The notes under the pieces are model-generated. The model was not told the origin of the DNA and ran no database searches. It saw only the letters and a list, made by a program, of their open reading frames with translations. From Clostridium sp. UBA1056 (GTDB taxonomy: Bacteria; Bacillota; Clostridia; Clostridiales; Clostridiaceae): DNA of 12,802 nucleotides. The translations under genes were made by a program, and so were the position numbers. Numbering within the stretch: the stretch's first letter is position 1; every line of letters starts with the position of its first letter. Where the stretch lies: assembly GCA_002316385.1 (NCBI GenBank), contig DCDL01000035.1:280-13081 (forward strand). The letters are read 5' to 3'. Below are positions 1-7,080 of this stretch, piece by piece.

Positions 1-48
1 AAATAGACGAGCATTCTGACTTACTTATTTTTTGAAGATGCCTTAACC

Positions 49-1365
49 CTATTTAATATTTAAAATTGATATTACCTCTTCTACAGATATTAGCTGTTGA
101 TCTCCACTTTCCATATTCTTTAAAAGTACTTTATTAGTTGCCTTCTCATCTTCTCCAATTATAATAACATATGGTATAGCTAATTTATTTGCATATTTCA
201 TCTTCTTAGCAAACTTTCCACCTTCAAGATAAATATCCACCTTAACTCCTGCTTCTCTTAACTTATTGCAAACTTCAATACTATAATCAAAATCTTCATC
301 CATAGGCATAACTAAAGCATCTATTAAGGAGTTACTATCTAAATCGATGATATTACTTTCCATAAAGCTCCAGAATAATCTTGTTAATCCAATAGATATT
401 CCAACTCCAGGAAGCTTCTTCTCTGTATAAAATTGAGCTAAATCATCATATCTTCCACCTGAACATACTGAGCCAAACTCTGGATAATCATCTAGGAAAG
501 TTTCATATACAGTTCCAGTATAATAATCTAATCCTCTAGTTATTTTAAAGTCAACTATATAATTTTTGTCTGGTATTCCAAAAGCTTTAATGTATTTATT
601 TACAGTCTCTAATTCTTCAACACCTTCTAAGAATCTCTCATGAGTAATTTCACTATTTTTTAAGAACTGAATCTTCTCGTCATTACTACCTTCTACTGTT
701 ATAAATTTAATAAGACTATCTATTCCTTCACTAGTTTTTATATATTCACCTAATTCCTCTCTGACCTTTTCTTCTCCAATTTTTTCAATCTTATCAACAA
801 TTCTTAATACTTCAATATAATTATCTATATCTAAACTTCTTAAGAATCCATCAAGGATTTTCCTATTGTTAATTCTTATTTTAAAATTATCAAAACCTAA
901 CTCTTTAAAGATTTTGTATATAGTGCTTGGAATTTGAGCATCATTAACTATACTTAAGGACTCATTTCCTATAACATCTACATCACATTGATAAAATTCT
1001 CTAAATCTACCTCTTTGATTTCTTTCTCCCCTATAGACTTTTCCAATCTGATATCTTTTAAATGGAAAAGCAATCTCTTCCATGTGTTGAGCCACATAAC
1101 GTGCAAGGGGTACTGTTAAGTCAAATCTTAGTGCCATCTCTGTGCTACCTTTAGTTAAAGTATAAATTTGTTTTTCTGTATCTCCTCCAGTTTTAGCAAG
1201 TAATACTTCACTTTTCTCAATTATTGGAGTATCAATTGGCAGAAAACCAAAGGCCTCATAATTTCTTCTAATGACATCATAAACATTATTAAATGCAACT
1301 TGCTCCCTTGGAGTAAGTTCCATAAATCCTGGTAGTATACTAGGCTTTGTTACTTTTGTACTCAT
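49..1365 (-). CDS. hisS: Histidine--tRNA ligase (HisRS)
   Basis: Charges tRNA-His with histidine in the cytoplasm, using ATP. The 438-aa length fits the long bacterial form. Class II motifs are visible: motif 2 around residues 105-130 (YQIGKVYRGE, then RFREFYQCDVD), the two HisRS-specific histidine-binding motifs at about 279-287 (LDYYTGTVY) and 303-306 (GGRY), and motif 3 near 321-331 (VGISIGLTRLF). Residues from about 345 form the anticodon-binding domain. The ATG is preceded on the minus strand by TAAGGAGAG six bases away, which fixes the start. The gene follows a small terminated RNA on the same strand, so it needs either its own promoter in the 65-bp gap or read-through. In many Firmicutes aspS follows hisS; only 48 bp remain here, so that cannot be seen. 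The identification is secure. Confidence 0.97.
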   Translation of the reverse strand: MSTKVTKPSILPGFMELTPREQVAFNNVYDVIRRNYEAFGFLPIDTPIIEKSEVLLAKTGGDTEKQIYTLTKGSTEMALRFDLTVPLARYVAQHMEEIAFPFKRYQIGKVYRGERNQRGRFREFYQCDVDVIGNESLSIVNDAQIPSTIYKIFKELGFDNFKIRINNRKILDGFLRSLDIDNYIEVLRIVDKIEKIGEEKVREELGEYIKTSEGIDSLIKFITVEGSNDEKIQFLKNSEITHERFLEGVEELETVNKYIKAFGIPDKNYIVDFKITRGLDYYTGTVYETFLDDYPEFGSVCSGGRYDDLAQFYTEKKLPGVGISIGLTRLFWSFMESNIIDLDSNSLIDALVMPMDEDFDYSIEVCNKLREAGVKVDIYLEGGKFAKKMKYANKLAIPYVIIIGEDEKATNKVLLKNMESGDQQLISVEEVISILNIK

Positions 1366-1371
1366 ATAAAT

Positions 1372-1380
1372 CTCTCCTTA
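1372..1380 (-). promoter_or_regulatory. hisS ribosome binding site
   Basis: Minus-strand TAAGGAGAG, six bases before the hisS ATG. It supports the assigned start. Confidence 0.8.
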
Positions 1381-1432
1381 ATTTATAAAACTCGTTTAAT
1401 ACTAATTTGAAAATCTGAAGCTTTCATAAGAT

Positions 1433-1467
1433 AAAAAAAACTCTAAAGACAACTAGTATCTTTAGAG
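1433..1467 (-). terminator. Intrinsic terminator of the 6S-like RNA
   Basis: Minus strand: CTCTAAAGA, a 9-nt loop, TCTTTAGAG, then a run of eight T. It separates the RNA from hisS 67 bp downstream, so it ends the RNA and could also attenuate read-through into hisS. Confidence 0.8.
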
Positions 1468-1630
1468 ACATAAAACTCAATAGACTCCATAGATACATCT
1501 GCCTTCGCACAAATAGGCCTTATCTATGGCTTGATTTTAAAACCATAATTATAAGACCTTGTATCTATGATGATGTTCATATTTTATATTTAGCAAGTAT
1601 TTCACTATAACCATCTCCTGTGTAAATAAA
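1433..1630 (-). ncRNA. Structured small RNA, candidate 6S RNA
   Basis: There is no ORF here, yet the block has a promoter at one end and an intrinsic terminator at the other, giving a transcript of about 195 nt. On the minus strand it folds as one long imperfect hairpin. An outer stem TATAAAA/TTTTATG (1582-1588 with 1469-1475) is followed by a symmetric 12/12-nt bubble (1570-1581 and 1476-1487). Then come a perfect 9-bp stem CATAGATAC/GTATCTATG, and an apical arm with GGTCTTAT/ATAAGGCC and ATGGTTT/AAGCCAT. A rod with a central bubble, 180-200 nt long and separately transcribed, is the known architecture of 6S RNA, which binds sigma-A RNA polymerase. In Bacillus subtilis a 6S gene lies by the hisS-aspS genes. 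The family assignment is inference; the structure and terminator are directly visible. A T-box leader is excluded by the lack of its conserved AGGGTGGNACCGCG element. Confidence 0.5.
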
Positions 1631-1634
1631 TCCT

Positions 1635-1672
1635 ATTATAAACAATTTATCATTATATATATTTCATGTCAA
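1635..1672 (-). promoter_or_regulatory. Promoter of the 6S-like RNA
   Basis: Minus strand: a perfect -35 TTGACA at 1667-1672. At 17 bp spacing the -10 would be TAAATT (1644-1649, 4 of 6 consensus bases). A perfect TATAAT lies further on (1635-1640) but 26 bp from the -35. The -35 is clear; the choice of -10 is open. Confidence 0.5.
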
Positions 1673-1819
1673 CAATTTTAAGCTGTTCCTGCTCTATTTT
1701 ATTTAATAACCATACACTTAATAACTATATACTAAGTAAGAATTCCTAATAAATGAAGCTTCTAAATGTGTATTGATAAAATATAATTTCTAAAAACTTT
1801 TTATTATTTACTCCCCTAT

Positions 1820-2881
1820 TTATATATTTAATAACTTTGATAAACCTTCTACTTTATTTCCTTGTCGTCCTACTACAGTATCAGCTGAAATTAATGAATT
1901 TAAAATTGATTCCTCTACAGCTTCTGCTGCTGCCCTAAAAAAGAAATCAATATAATTCTCGTTAATTACTTTAATTTCACTGGTGACCTTCTCTTCATAG
2001 TGATTAATTTTGTTAGCTGTGCTAAATGCAATTACTATATCTCCACTTCCATTTCCAAGATAAGATCCCAATCTAGTCATTCCCACAATACTTCTCTTAG
2101 CTACTCTTTTAAGTTGTCTTGGCAATAATGGAGCATCTGTTGCTAACACTATCATAATAGATCCTTTTTCCAAACTATCTATACTACACCCTTTATTATT
2201 TACATTTGTATTTTCCTTATTCTCATGTATCATGGTTTTAATATCCTTACTATTAAGTATAAAATCTTCCTTTATTCCAAAATTGGATAGTACTAAAGCA
2301 CCAAGAATGTATTCTTCAGCTTTAATCTTTATCTTTCTAGATGAAGATCCTATGCCACCTTTATATCCAAAGCAACTCATCCCAGTACCAGCTCCAACTG
2401 CTCCTTCTTAAAATTCTATAGATGCATTATTTATACTTTCAATTACATGCTCCTCTTTAATATGTAATCCTCTAATATCATTTAAAAATCCATCATTACA
2501 TTCTCCAACTATGGGATTAATAGTACCAGTCTTAATTCCAATATCAGGATTCATTGAAAGCATATATCTAACTAAACCTTGACTTACTATGCCTGTACTT
2601 AAAGTATTTGTAAGCATAATTGGAGTTTCAATAGTTCCAAGCTCCTCTATCTGTATAGTTCCTGTAGTTTTTCCAAAACCATTTATTACATGTACAGCTC
2701 CAAACACTTTTTCCTTAAATATATTTCCATCATGAGGTAATATAGCTGTTACTCCTGTATTAACTTCTCCATGTCTTAAGGTAACATGACCTACCTTTAC
2801 TCCCTTTACATCTGTAATTTTATTTTTTTCTCCTGTTTGTAAATTTCCTACACTCACTCCATAGTCTCTAATTCTTTTCAT
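1820..2881 (-). pseudogene. P1 (S58/DmpA-like) peptidase gene with in-frame stop
   Basis: Reading minus from ATG 2881 (RBS AGGGAGG), 157 codons end in TAA at 2408-2410. The same frame then continues without shift through EGAVGAGTGMSCFGYKGGIG to a second stop at 1820. The combined 353 residues match the usual 320-375 aa of the DmpA/L-aminopeptidase D-esterase family. The first part has the family's N-terminal ITDVKGVKVGHVT and TGVTAILP stretches; the second has GTGMSCFGYKGGIGSSSR, around the known autocleavage and N-terminal nucleophile region, and the conserved VLATDAPLLPRQLKRVAKR segment. These enzymes are made as one chain and cut themselves into two subunits. The stop is about 20 codons before that point, so the downstream half lacks part of the normal first subunit. 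The ATG at 2380 has only GGAG 11 bases upstream as a possible RBS. It is probably a recent nonsense mutation, less likely read-through, restart or a sequencing error. Confidence 0.8.
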
Positions 2882-2886
2882 TGCTT

Positions 2887-2893
2887 CCTCCCT
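2887..2893 (-). promoter_or_regulatory. Ribosome binding site of the P1 peptidase gene
   Basis: Minus-strand AGGGAGG five bases before ATG 2881. An intact signal agrees with recent inactivation. Confidence 0.7.
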
Positions 2894-3075
2894 GCATAAT
2901 CAAGTTATAACTTTCAGTTAATAAATCTATATTCTCATTTATATATTCTTAAATAATGATTTATAAAATATTTGTTTCCTTAATTTTACTACAAAAATAT
3001 TAACTTTAAAACTTTATAAATATTTTCCACTATACTCCTAAATTGCATACTTATTCATTGAAAGGAGTTGATACT

Positions 3076-3300
3076 ATGACAATAACAAATACTAAAAACA
3101 ATACGGCCTTAGTTATTAAATATGTAAATGGTCAAAATCAAGATGGTACCCCTAAAACTCAAAGTCAAAAATTTTCAAAGATAAGTGAAGCTTCTACTGA
3201 TGAGGAAATCTATAATCTCGGTATGGTCATCGGAGCTATACTCGTAAGTGAGCCCACTGAGATCAAAAAGCTAGATGATTATACTTTAAATGAAGGCTAA
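3076..3300 (+). CDS. DUF1659 family protein
   Basis: A 74-aa small protein of the DUF1659 family, which is common in Bacilli and Clostridia and has no settled function. The start is set at the second Met of the frame (MTITNTKNNT) because AAAGGAG lies eight bases before it; the upstream in-frame ATG at 3043 has no such signal. The family pattern is visible: a short N-terminal strand, KTQSQKFSKISEASTDEEIYNLG in the middle, then AILVSEPTEIKKLDDYTL at the end. There is no signal peptide, cysteine or membrane helix. It is followed 160 bp later by a DUF2922 gene on the same strand; these two families are often neighbours. It diverges from the broken peptidase gene. Confidence 0.85.
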   Translation: MTITNTKNNTALVIKYVNGQNQDGTPKTQSQKFSKISEASTDEEIYNLGMVIGAILVSEPTEIKKLDDYTLNEG

Positions 3301-3385
3301 ATATGATAAAAGTAGTTTAATCTTATTTGAAGAAATCATAAATCTGATATAGACTACTGTCAACTAAAAGAATAACCAAATTCAA

Positions 3386-3412
3386 ATTATACTATACTCC
3401 CAATAGTATAAT
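3386..3412 (+). repeat. 10-bp perfect inverted repeat upstream of DUF2922
   Basis: ATTATACTAT, a 7-bp spacer actccca, then ATAGTATAAT. The right arm ends in TATAAT (3407-3412), so the palindrome overlaps a possible -10 box about 50 bp before the DUF2922 start. No T-run follows on the plus strand, so it is more likely an operator or RNA hairpin than a terminator. No convincing -35 was found at 17 bp. Confidence 0.5.
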
Positions 3413-3460
3413 TATCTATTCAACCATAGTTGTAGTTTTTAATAATAAGGAGGATTATTA

Positions 3461-3679
3461 ATGGAAAAGAAATTAGTTATGACCTTTAAGGACGAAAAGG
3501 AAGGTAAATATACTCTTACAGTTAATTCTGTTAAAGATGGTATATCTCTTATAGAAATCAACAATATAATGGACTATATTATATCCACTGGAATATTTAA
3601 AAGCAAAAATGGGAAATTAGTTTCTAAAGCATCTGCTATAACTGTAGACACTAGTACTACAGATCATGCAATAGGTTAA
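3461..3679 (+). CDS. DUF2922 family protein
   Basis: A 72-aa protein of the DUF2922 family, of unknown role. Its pattern is seen as KKLVMTFKDEKEGKYTLTV at the N-terminus, VKDGIS in the middle and an IDYI-like helix (NNIMDYIISTGIF) followed by GKLVSKASAITVDTS near the end. AAGGAGG ends seven bases before the ATG, an ideal RBS. It is cytosolic by sequence. It follows the DUF1659 gene, and a bidirectional terminator 4 bp after its stop separates it from the convergent lysA. The family match is good; the function is unknown. Confidence 0.85.
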   Translation: MEKKLVMTFKDEKEGKYTLTVNSVKDGISLIEINNIMDYIISTGIFKSKNGKLVSKASAITVDTSTTDHAIG

Positions 3680-3683
3680 TTAA

Positions 3684-3713
3684 GAAAAAGGGAGCGTTTA
3701 TTGCTCCCTTTTC
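3684..3713. terminator. Bidirectional terminator between DUF2922 and lysA
   Basis: AAAAGGGAGC, loop gtttatt, GCTCCCTTTT. U-rich tails exist in both directions (TTTTC on plus, TTTTTC on minus), so it can end both the DUF2922 and the lysA transcripts. Confidence 0.9.
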
Positions 3714-3759
3714 TATTTACCTTTCTCCTATATTAATTGTTATAAGCTAAAATTTATTA

Positions 3760-5067
3760 CTATATAATCTCTAAATCTAATTCATTTCTTAGCATATCTT
3801 CATAGGTTTCCCTTTTACATATGAGCCTAGGTCCTAATTTTCCTACTAAAACTACTGGTGCCTTAGGAATTTTATTATAGTTACTACTCATAGAGTAACA
3901 ATAAGCGCCTGTAGAAAGCACTGCAAATATATCACCTTTTCTTACCATTGGAAGGCTTATATCATTTATTAGTACATCCCCTGATTCACAGCACTTTCCT
4001 GAAACCGTAACTAAAGCTTCCTCGTTATTTTCTACATTATTTGCTATTAAGCCTTGATATTGTGCACTATATAGTGATGGTCTTATATTATCTGTCATCC
4101 CTCCGTCTACAGATACATATCTCTTAATATTAGGAATTTCTTTAACACCTCCTATAGTGTATAAAGTAATTCCACTATTTCCTACTACACTTCTCCCTGG
4201 TTCTATTATTATATTAGGATTTTTTATCTGTAGTTTGCTGCTACAAATTTCTACTTCATTTAGAATTCCATCACAATACTCCTCTATAGTTTTCGGGTCG
4301 TCACCTTCACCATAATATATACCAAAACCTCCGCCTAGGTTAAGCTCTGTCATATTAACTTGAAAATTATTATTAATACTATTCATTAAATTCATCATAA
4401 CCCTTACAGCTTCTTTATATGGTTCTATATCAAATATTTGTGATCCTATATGACAATGAAGTCCTTTTAAATTAATATTTTCAAATTCACCTATGGCTTT
4501 TACTACTCCAAATATATTGTTCGCTAAAAGAGTGAACCCAAACTTAGAATCAATCTGTCCAGTTTTTATATATTCATGAGTATGTGCCTCAATTCCTGGT
4601 ATTATTCTAAGTAATATATCTTGTTTTTTTCCATAAGCTTCACATATATTATTAATATTTTCAAGCTCCATCATATTATCCACAACAAAGGTTCCAACCC
4701 CGGCTTTTATTCCTAACTTTATTTCCTCTATAGTTTTATTATTTCCATGAAAATATGCCCTCTCCATAGGAAATTCACTGACTATAGCAGTGTATACTTC
4801 CCCTCCTGAAACTACATCAAGACAAAGCTCTTCATCTTTTATAATTTGAACAATAGCCTTTGTTAAAAATGCCTTTCCAGCATAGGCTACCTTGTTATTA
4901 TTCCCTTTAGATTTCATTGCTTTTCTAAATCTTCTGCAGTTCTCTCTAATTTGCTCTTCATCCATAACATAAAGAGGGGTACCAAATCTTTTAGCTAGCT
5001 CAATGGTATTAATTTCACCTACAAAAAGATTGTTTTCTCTAATGTTCATTGTTCCAAATAAGTTCAT
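3760..5067 (-). CDS. lysA: Diaminopimelate decarboxylase
   Basis: Last step of lysine synthesis: removes CO2 from meso-diaminopimelate using pyridoxal phosphate, in the cytoplasm. It has 435 aa, a normal length. The fold-type III enzyme signatures are in order: the PLP lysine in VAYAGKAFL (K65), HIGSQ (206-210), the glycine loop GGGFG (245-249) that holds the phosphate, EPGR (289-292), the active-site CESGD (360-364) and GAYCYSMSSNYN (387-398). An alternative ornithine/arginine decarboxylase is less likely given the LysA-type EPGRSVVG and CESGD pattern. AAAGGAGA ends seven bases before the ATG. The gene stands alone on this strand. No lysine riboswitch was recognised upstream. Confidence 0.95.
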   Translation of the reverse strand: MNLFGTMNIRENNLFVGEINTIELAKRFGTPLYVMDEEQIRENCRRFRKAMKSKGNNNKVAYAGKAFLTKAIVQIIKDEELCLDVVSGGEVYTAIVSEFPMERAYFHGNNKTIEEIKLGIKAGVGTFVVDNMMELENINNICEAYGKKQDILLRIIPGIEAHTHEYIKTGQIDSKFGFTLLANNIFGVVKAIGEFENINLKGLHCHIGSQIFDIEPYKEAVRVMMNLMNSINNNFQVNMTELNLGGGFGIYYGEGDDPKTIEEYCDGILNEVEICSSKLQIKNPNIIIEPGRSVVGNSGITLYTIGGVKEIPNIKRYVSVDGGMTDNIRPSLYSAQYQGLIANNVENNEEALVTVSGKCCESGDVLINDISLPMVRKGDIFAVLSTGAYCYSMSSNYNKIPKAPVVLVGKLGPRLICKRETYEDMLRNELDLEII

Positions 5068-5074
5068 AGTAAAA

Positions 5075-5082
5075 TCTCCTTT
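5075..5082 (-). promoter_or_regulatory. lysA ribosome binding site
   Basis: Minus-strand AAAGGAGA, seven bases from ATG 5067. Confidence 0.75.
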
Positions 5083-5166
5083 CAGCTCCCCAATATAAGT
5101 TTATGATGCTAACATTTATTTGGATACATAAGTGCAAAATAAAAAAATGCTTCTTTAGTAGATGGA

Positions 5167-5380
5167 ATGCCTAAAATTCTTCTTATGACAGGCGGTATGG
5201 CATGGGTAGAATTCAAAAATGAAATTATAGCTTGGACGGTGATATTAAAGCTAAGCTATTCCTAGCTAGCAAAGAAGGTCCCTTCATTGAAATTATAGTA
5301 GACTCAACCCCTTCTCATTACTTATTAATTACAAAGATAAAGAAAATACTAAGGCAACTTATGAAAAAGTTATTATATAA
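5167..5380 (+). pseudogene. Decayed coding remnant, family not recognised
   Basis: Three short pieces in three frames read like one former protein. From 5167 there is MPKILLMTGGMAWVEFKNEI. After a shift near 5235 comes GDIKAKLFLASKEGPFIEII followed by VDSTPSHYLL. After another shift near 5333 comes KDKENTKATYEKVII and a stop at 5378-5380. The composition of each piece (mixed charged and hydrophobic, with G and P) is protein-like, unlike the surrounding AT-rich spacer. There is no RBS before the first ATG. I could not name the parent family. It is either the tail of a lost gene or a rearrangement scar next to lysA. Confidence 0.4.
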
Positions 5381-5463
5381 ATAATAGAACAAATTTTTAA
5401 TTATGTTCACAAATAAAACCATGCAATACTTCATATACCATATTTCATATTTGCATTTAATCC

Positions 5464-5493
5464 TTGATTATACATTATTATAAAAACTATAAG
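5464..5493 (+). promoter_or_regulatory. Possible promoter of the 5500-5655 RNA
   Basis: -35 TTGATT (5464-5469), 18-bp spacer, -10 TATAAG (5488-5493). It is four to five of six matches per box in AT-rich DNA, so only suggestive; the folded RNA downstream adds weight. Confidence 0.35.
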
Positions 5494-5499
5494 TATTTA

Positions 5500-5655
5500 T
5501 TTAATAATTTTAATTTTACCTGTTTAGAAAATAGGTATATGGTAATACTAGAAATATACTTGATTAATATCTCCATATTAATTAACTTTACCACCCAAAT
5601 ATAAGAGAAATAGACTAGGGATCCCCCATATATAACCTAGTCTATTTATTTTTTG
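5500..5655 (+). ncRNA. Untranslated structured RNA candidate
   Basis: No ORF, but a dense set of nested helices ends in a terminator. Helix 1 is ACCTGTTT/AAATAGGT (5518-5525 with 5529-5536, one G-U pair). Helix 2 is TGGTAA/TTACCA (5540-5545 with 5588-5593). It encloses helix 3, TTGATTAATAT/ATATTAATTAA (5560-5570 with 5575-5585, one G-U pair, loop ctcc). The terminator follows 14 bp later. The 51-aa gene starts 110 bp after the terminator, so this could be a free small RNA or a long leader with an attenuator. I recognise no known riboswitch. AT-rich DNA gives chance helices, but an 11-bp and a 12-bp stem in 110 bp is more than expected. Confidence 0.4.
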
Positions 5656-5660
5656 TTTTT
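5608..5660 (+). terminator. Intrinsic terminator of the structured RNA
   Basis: AAATAGACTAGG, a 16-nt loop, CCTAGTCTATTT, then attttttgttttttat. The stem is 12 bp and perfect and the T-rich tail is only on the plus strand. No intact gene precedes it on this strand. Confidence 0.85.
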
Positions 5661-5767
5661 TATCTATTATTTTTTATAATACTATTGATATATATAGAGT
5701 ATATTACCAGTATTATTTTTTAAAATTCTACAAATCATAATATTACTTATATTAAGGAGGTATTATT

Positions 5768-5923
5768 ATGTCTAAAAGCCATTGTAAAACTAAAAACAAA
5801 GAAACTACTACCCTTAAGGCTGATCCAACATCACCTAAATATCAAGAAGGTGTTAAAAATAAAGCCCATGAGCATTCTCCATATGGTGAAAAAGAACCTT
5901 CTACTAATACTACCCTTAGGTAA
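5768..5923 (+). CDS. Small hydrophilic protein, 51 aa, unknown
   Basis: MSKSHCKTKNKETTT opens a 51-aa, lysine-, threonine- and histidine-rich chain ending TNTTLR, with one cysteine, no hydrophobic segment and a stretch KYQEGVKNKAHEHSPYGEK. AAGGAGG ends seven bases before the ATG and a strong terminator begins 3 bp after the stop, so it is a complete single-gene unit. The composition resembles the small basic, disordered proteins that clostridia often make late in growth or in sporulation, but I do not recognise a family and no sporulation sigma-factor promoter was convincing. Confidence 0.7.
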   Translation: MSKSHCKTKNKETTTLKADPTSPKYQEGVKNKAHEHSPYGEKEPSTNTTLR

Positions 5924-5926
5924 TTA

Positions 5927-5980
5927 AAAATATAGGAGCTTTCTATAGTTAAAATCATAGAAAGCTGCTATATTTTATTT
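5927..5980. terminator. Terminator after the 51-aa gene
   Basis: AAAATATAG, then AGCTTTCTAT, a 10-nt loop, ATAGAAAGCT, then CTATATTTT and ATTT. The long stem is broken only by a G/G mismatch. A T-rich tail follows on plus; minus also has T-richness, so it may act both ways. Confidence 0.85.
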
Positions 5981-6116
5981 AGTATATAGGCTATCACTGG
6001 CGTTTAACTTATAAAAACATTTATATTGACTATTATTAATCTCTTACTCTTAAACTATATAGCTTCGCTAAATGGAAGCATTAATGGTAGAAATACAAAT
6101 TTACTACATAGAATTA

Positions 6117-6160
6117 TTGTCACTAGTATTTTCAATCTAATAATTGAACGCTAGTGATAA
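6117..6160. repeat. Imperfect 44-bp hairpin in a gene-free stretch
   Basis: In the 400-bp gap 5924-6321. TTGTCACTAG pairs with CTAGTGATAA (one G-U) and, inside it, TTCAAT with ATTGAA around ctaata. No T-run follows on either strand, so it is not a usual terminator. A smaller hairpin, GCTTC/GAAGC, lies at 6062-6079. The rest of the gap shows nothing I can support. Confidence 0.4.
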
Positions 6161-6271
6161 ATTATATATCCATGATTCTTATTAAATAAAATCTTTTAAT
6201 CTGATTATACTATTATAAGAATAGAAAGTATTATAGCATATATCATTTTGCTACAATCTAGATAAAGTAAG

Positions 6272-6286
6272 CAAAGTCTAACTTTG
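6272..6286. repeat. Short palindrome before the 72-aa gene
   Basis: CAAAGT-cta-ACTTTG, 36 bp before the ATG. It is a possible operator-like site; it is short and could be chance. Confidence 0.3.
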
Positions 6287-6321
6287 TACGGTATATATAA
6301 TATAATTAAAAGGAGAGAGCC

Positions 6322-6540
6322 ATGGAAATAAGAGAAATTCCTAAAAGTCTATTACTTAAAAATGTTTCAATTGAACAAAGAAATCAATGTCCTAAACAGC
6401 CATCATTATCAAGTAACAATACACAGATTAGAGTAAGAGAACATAATAGTGAGTATTATGTAGAAGAAGGTCTTGAAGAAATATTAAATACTGATGAAAG
6501 CCAAAATGGTGATGATTTAATAAAATGCTATATAGTTTAA
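6322..6540 (+). CDS. Small acidic protein, 72 aa, unknown
   Basis: A 72-aa protein starting MEIREIPKSLLLKNVSIEQ. It has a Ser/Asn/Gln-rich middle, a YYVEEGLEEIL stretch and an acidic tail ending KCYIV; two cysteines. There is no signal peptide or membrane helix. AGGAGAGAG ends three to four bases before the ATG, and the codon use looks like that of neighbouring genes, so it is probably real. It stands alone, with about 400 bp of non-coding DNA on each side. No family was recognised. Confidence 0.6.
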   Translation: MEIREIPKSLLLKNVSIEQRNQCPKQPSLSSNNTQIRVREHNSEYYVEEGLEEILNTDESQNGDDLIKCYIV

Positions 6541-6797
6541 TTTATATATAGTTTAATATGGTAATTATACCCTGACCTACAGGCATCAAAAGGATAAATT
6601 AAGCAATTATACCACTTTCAGATTACTTGAGTTACTATAATTAGTTTGTATAAGGTTAATACCTCTGTTTCTTTATATTATTGGTAAATTTATTTCAGCT
6701 ACTTGGAAGTAGTGTAAAAAATTATTTAATAGCCAAAATTTTAGTATTACATTTTAAAGTTTATAATAAGAATCTCCATTAAAAATACATAAATTCT

Positions 6798-6806
6798 TGA
6801 TATAAT
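6798..6806 (+). promoter_or_regulatory. Extended -10 promoter of the LDCC gene
   Basis: TGATATAAT, an extended -10 (TGnTATAAT) element. No good -35 is seen, as is usual for this type. It would give a leader of about 125 nt that contains the 6849-6874 hairpin. The rest of the 6541-6937 gap shows no gene. Confidence 0.45.
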
Positions 6807-6848
6807 TTAATCAATAATTATGATGAATATTTATAAAAGTATAAGATC

Positions 6849-6874
6849 TCTTATGATAAAAACAACTCATAAGA
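6849..6874 (+). repeat. 8-bp hairpin in the LDCC gene leader
   Basis: TCTTATGA, 10-nt loop, TCATAAGA, about 65 bp before the LDCC gene. There is no T-run after it, so it is an RNA-structure or operator candidate. Confidence 0.35.
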
Positions 6875-6937
6875 AATATAGGTTAAAATTATTGGTATAT
6901 TGTAGGTCTAAAAATTTATTCATAATGGAGGGGTAAT

Positions 6938-7066
6938 ATGTTTACCAGGCTGAAGAATGCAATTAATGCTTTTTTAGAGAAGATTGCAAAACAAAATGAG
7001 GAATTATATGGTAATGGTAGAATGGACTGTTGTAAGTTAAATAAACAAGATAAAAAGTATCCTTAA
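6938..7066 (+). CDS. LDCC-type putative metal-binding peptide, 42 aa
   Basis: A 42-aa protein: an amphipathic N-terminal helix (MFTRLKNAINAFLEKIAKQN), then ELYGNGR, then MDCCKLNK at residues 29-36. The paired cysteines after Asp followed by xLNK are the mark of the small clostridial 'LDCC motif putative metal-binding' proteins, with Met in place of the usual Leu. The metal role is a family proposal, not shown. GGAGGGG ends four bases before the ATG, and a strong hairpin follows the stop. It converges on the ABC transporter operon. Confidence 0.65.
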   Translation: MFTRLKNAINAFLEKIAKQNEELYGNGRMDCCKLNKQDKKYP

Positions 7067-7080
7067 GTTTATTAAACTAA

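Noticed and set aside
1..48. Start of another gene (aspS) after hisS
   Set aside because: Only 48 bp remain and no RBS or recognisable N-terminus is seen, so it cannot be supported.
1381..1680. T-box leader for hisS
   Set aside because: The conserved AGGGTGGNACCGCG antiterminator element is absent on the minus strand, and the RNA has its own terminator 67 bp before hisS.
3043..3075. Longer DUF1659 start at 3043
   Set aside because: No RBS before it, and the AAAGGAG at 3061-3067 is placed for the ATG at 3076.
5083..5170. Lysine riboswitch before lysA
   Set aside because: The upstream region is too short and lacks the conserved L-box core; the next bases are a coding scar on the other strand.
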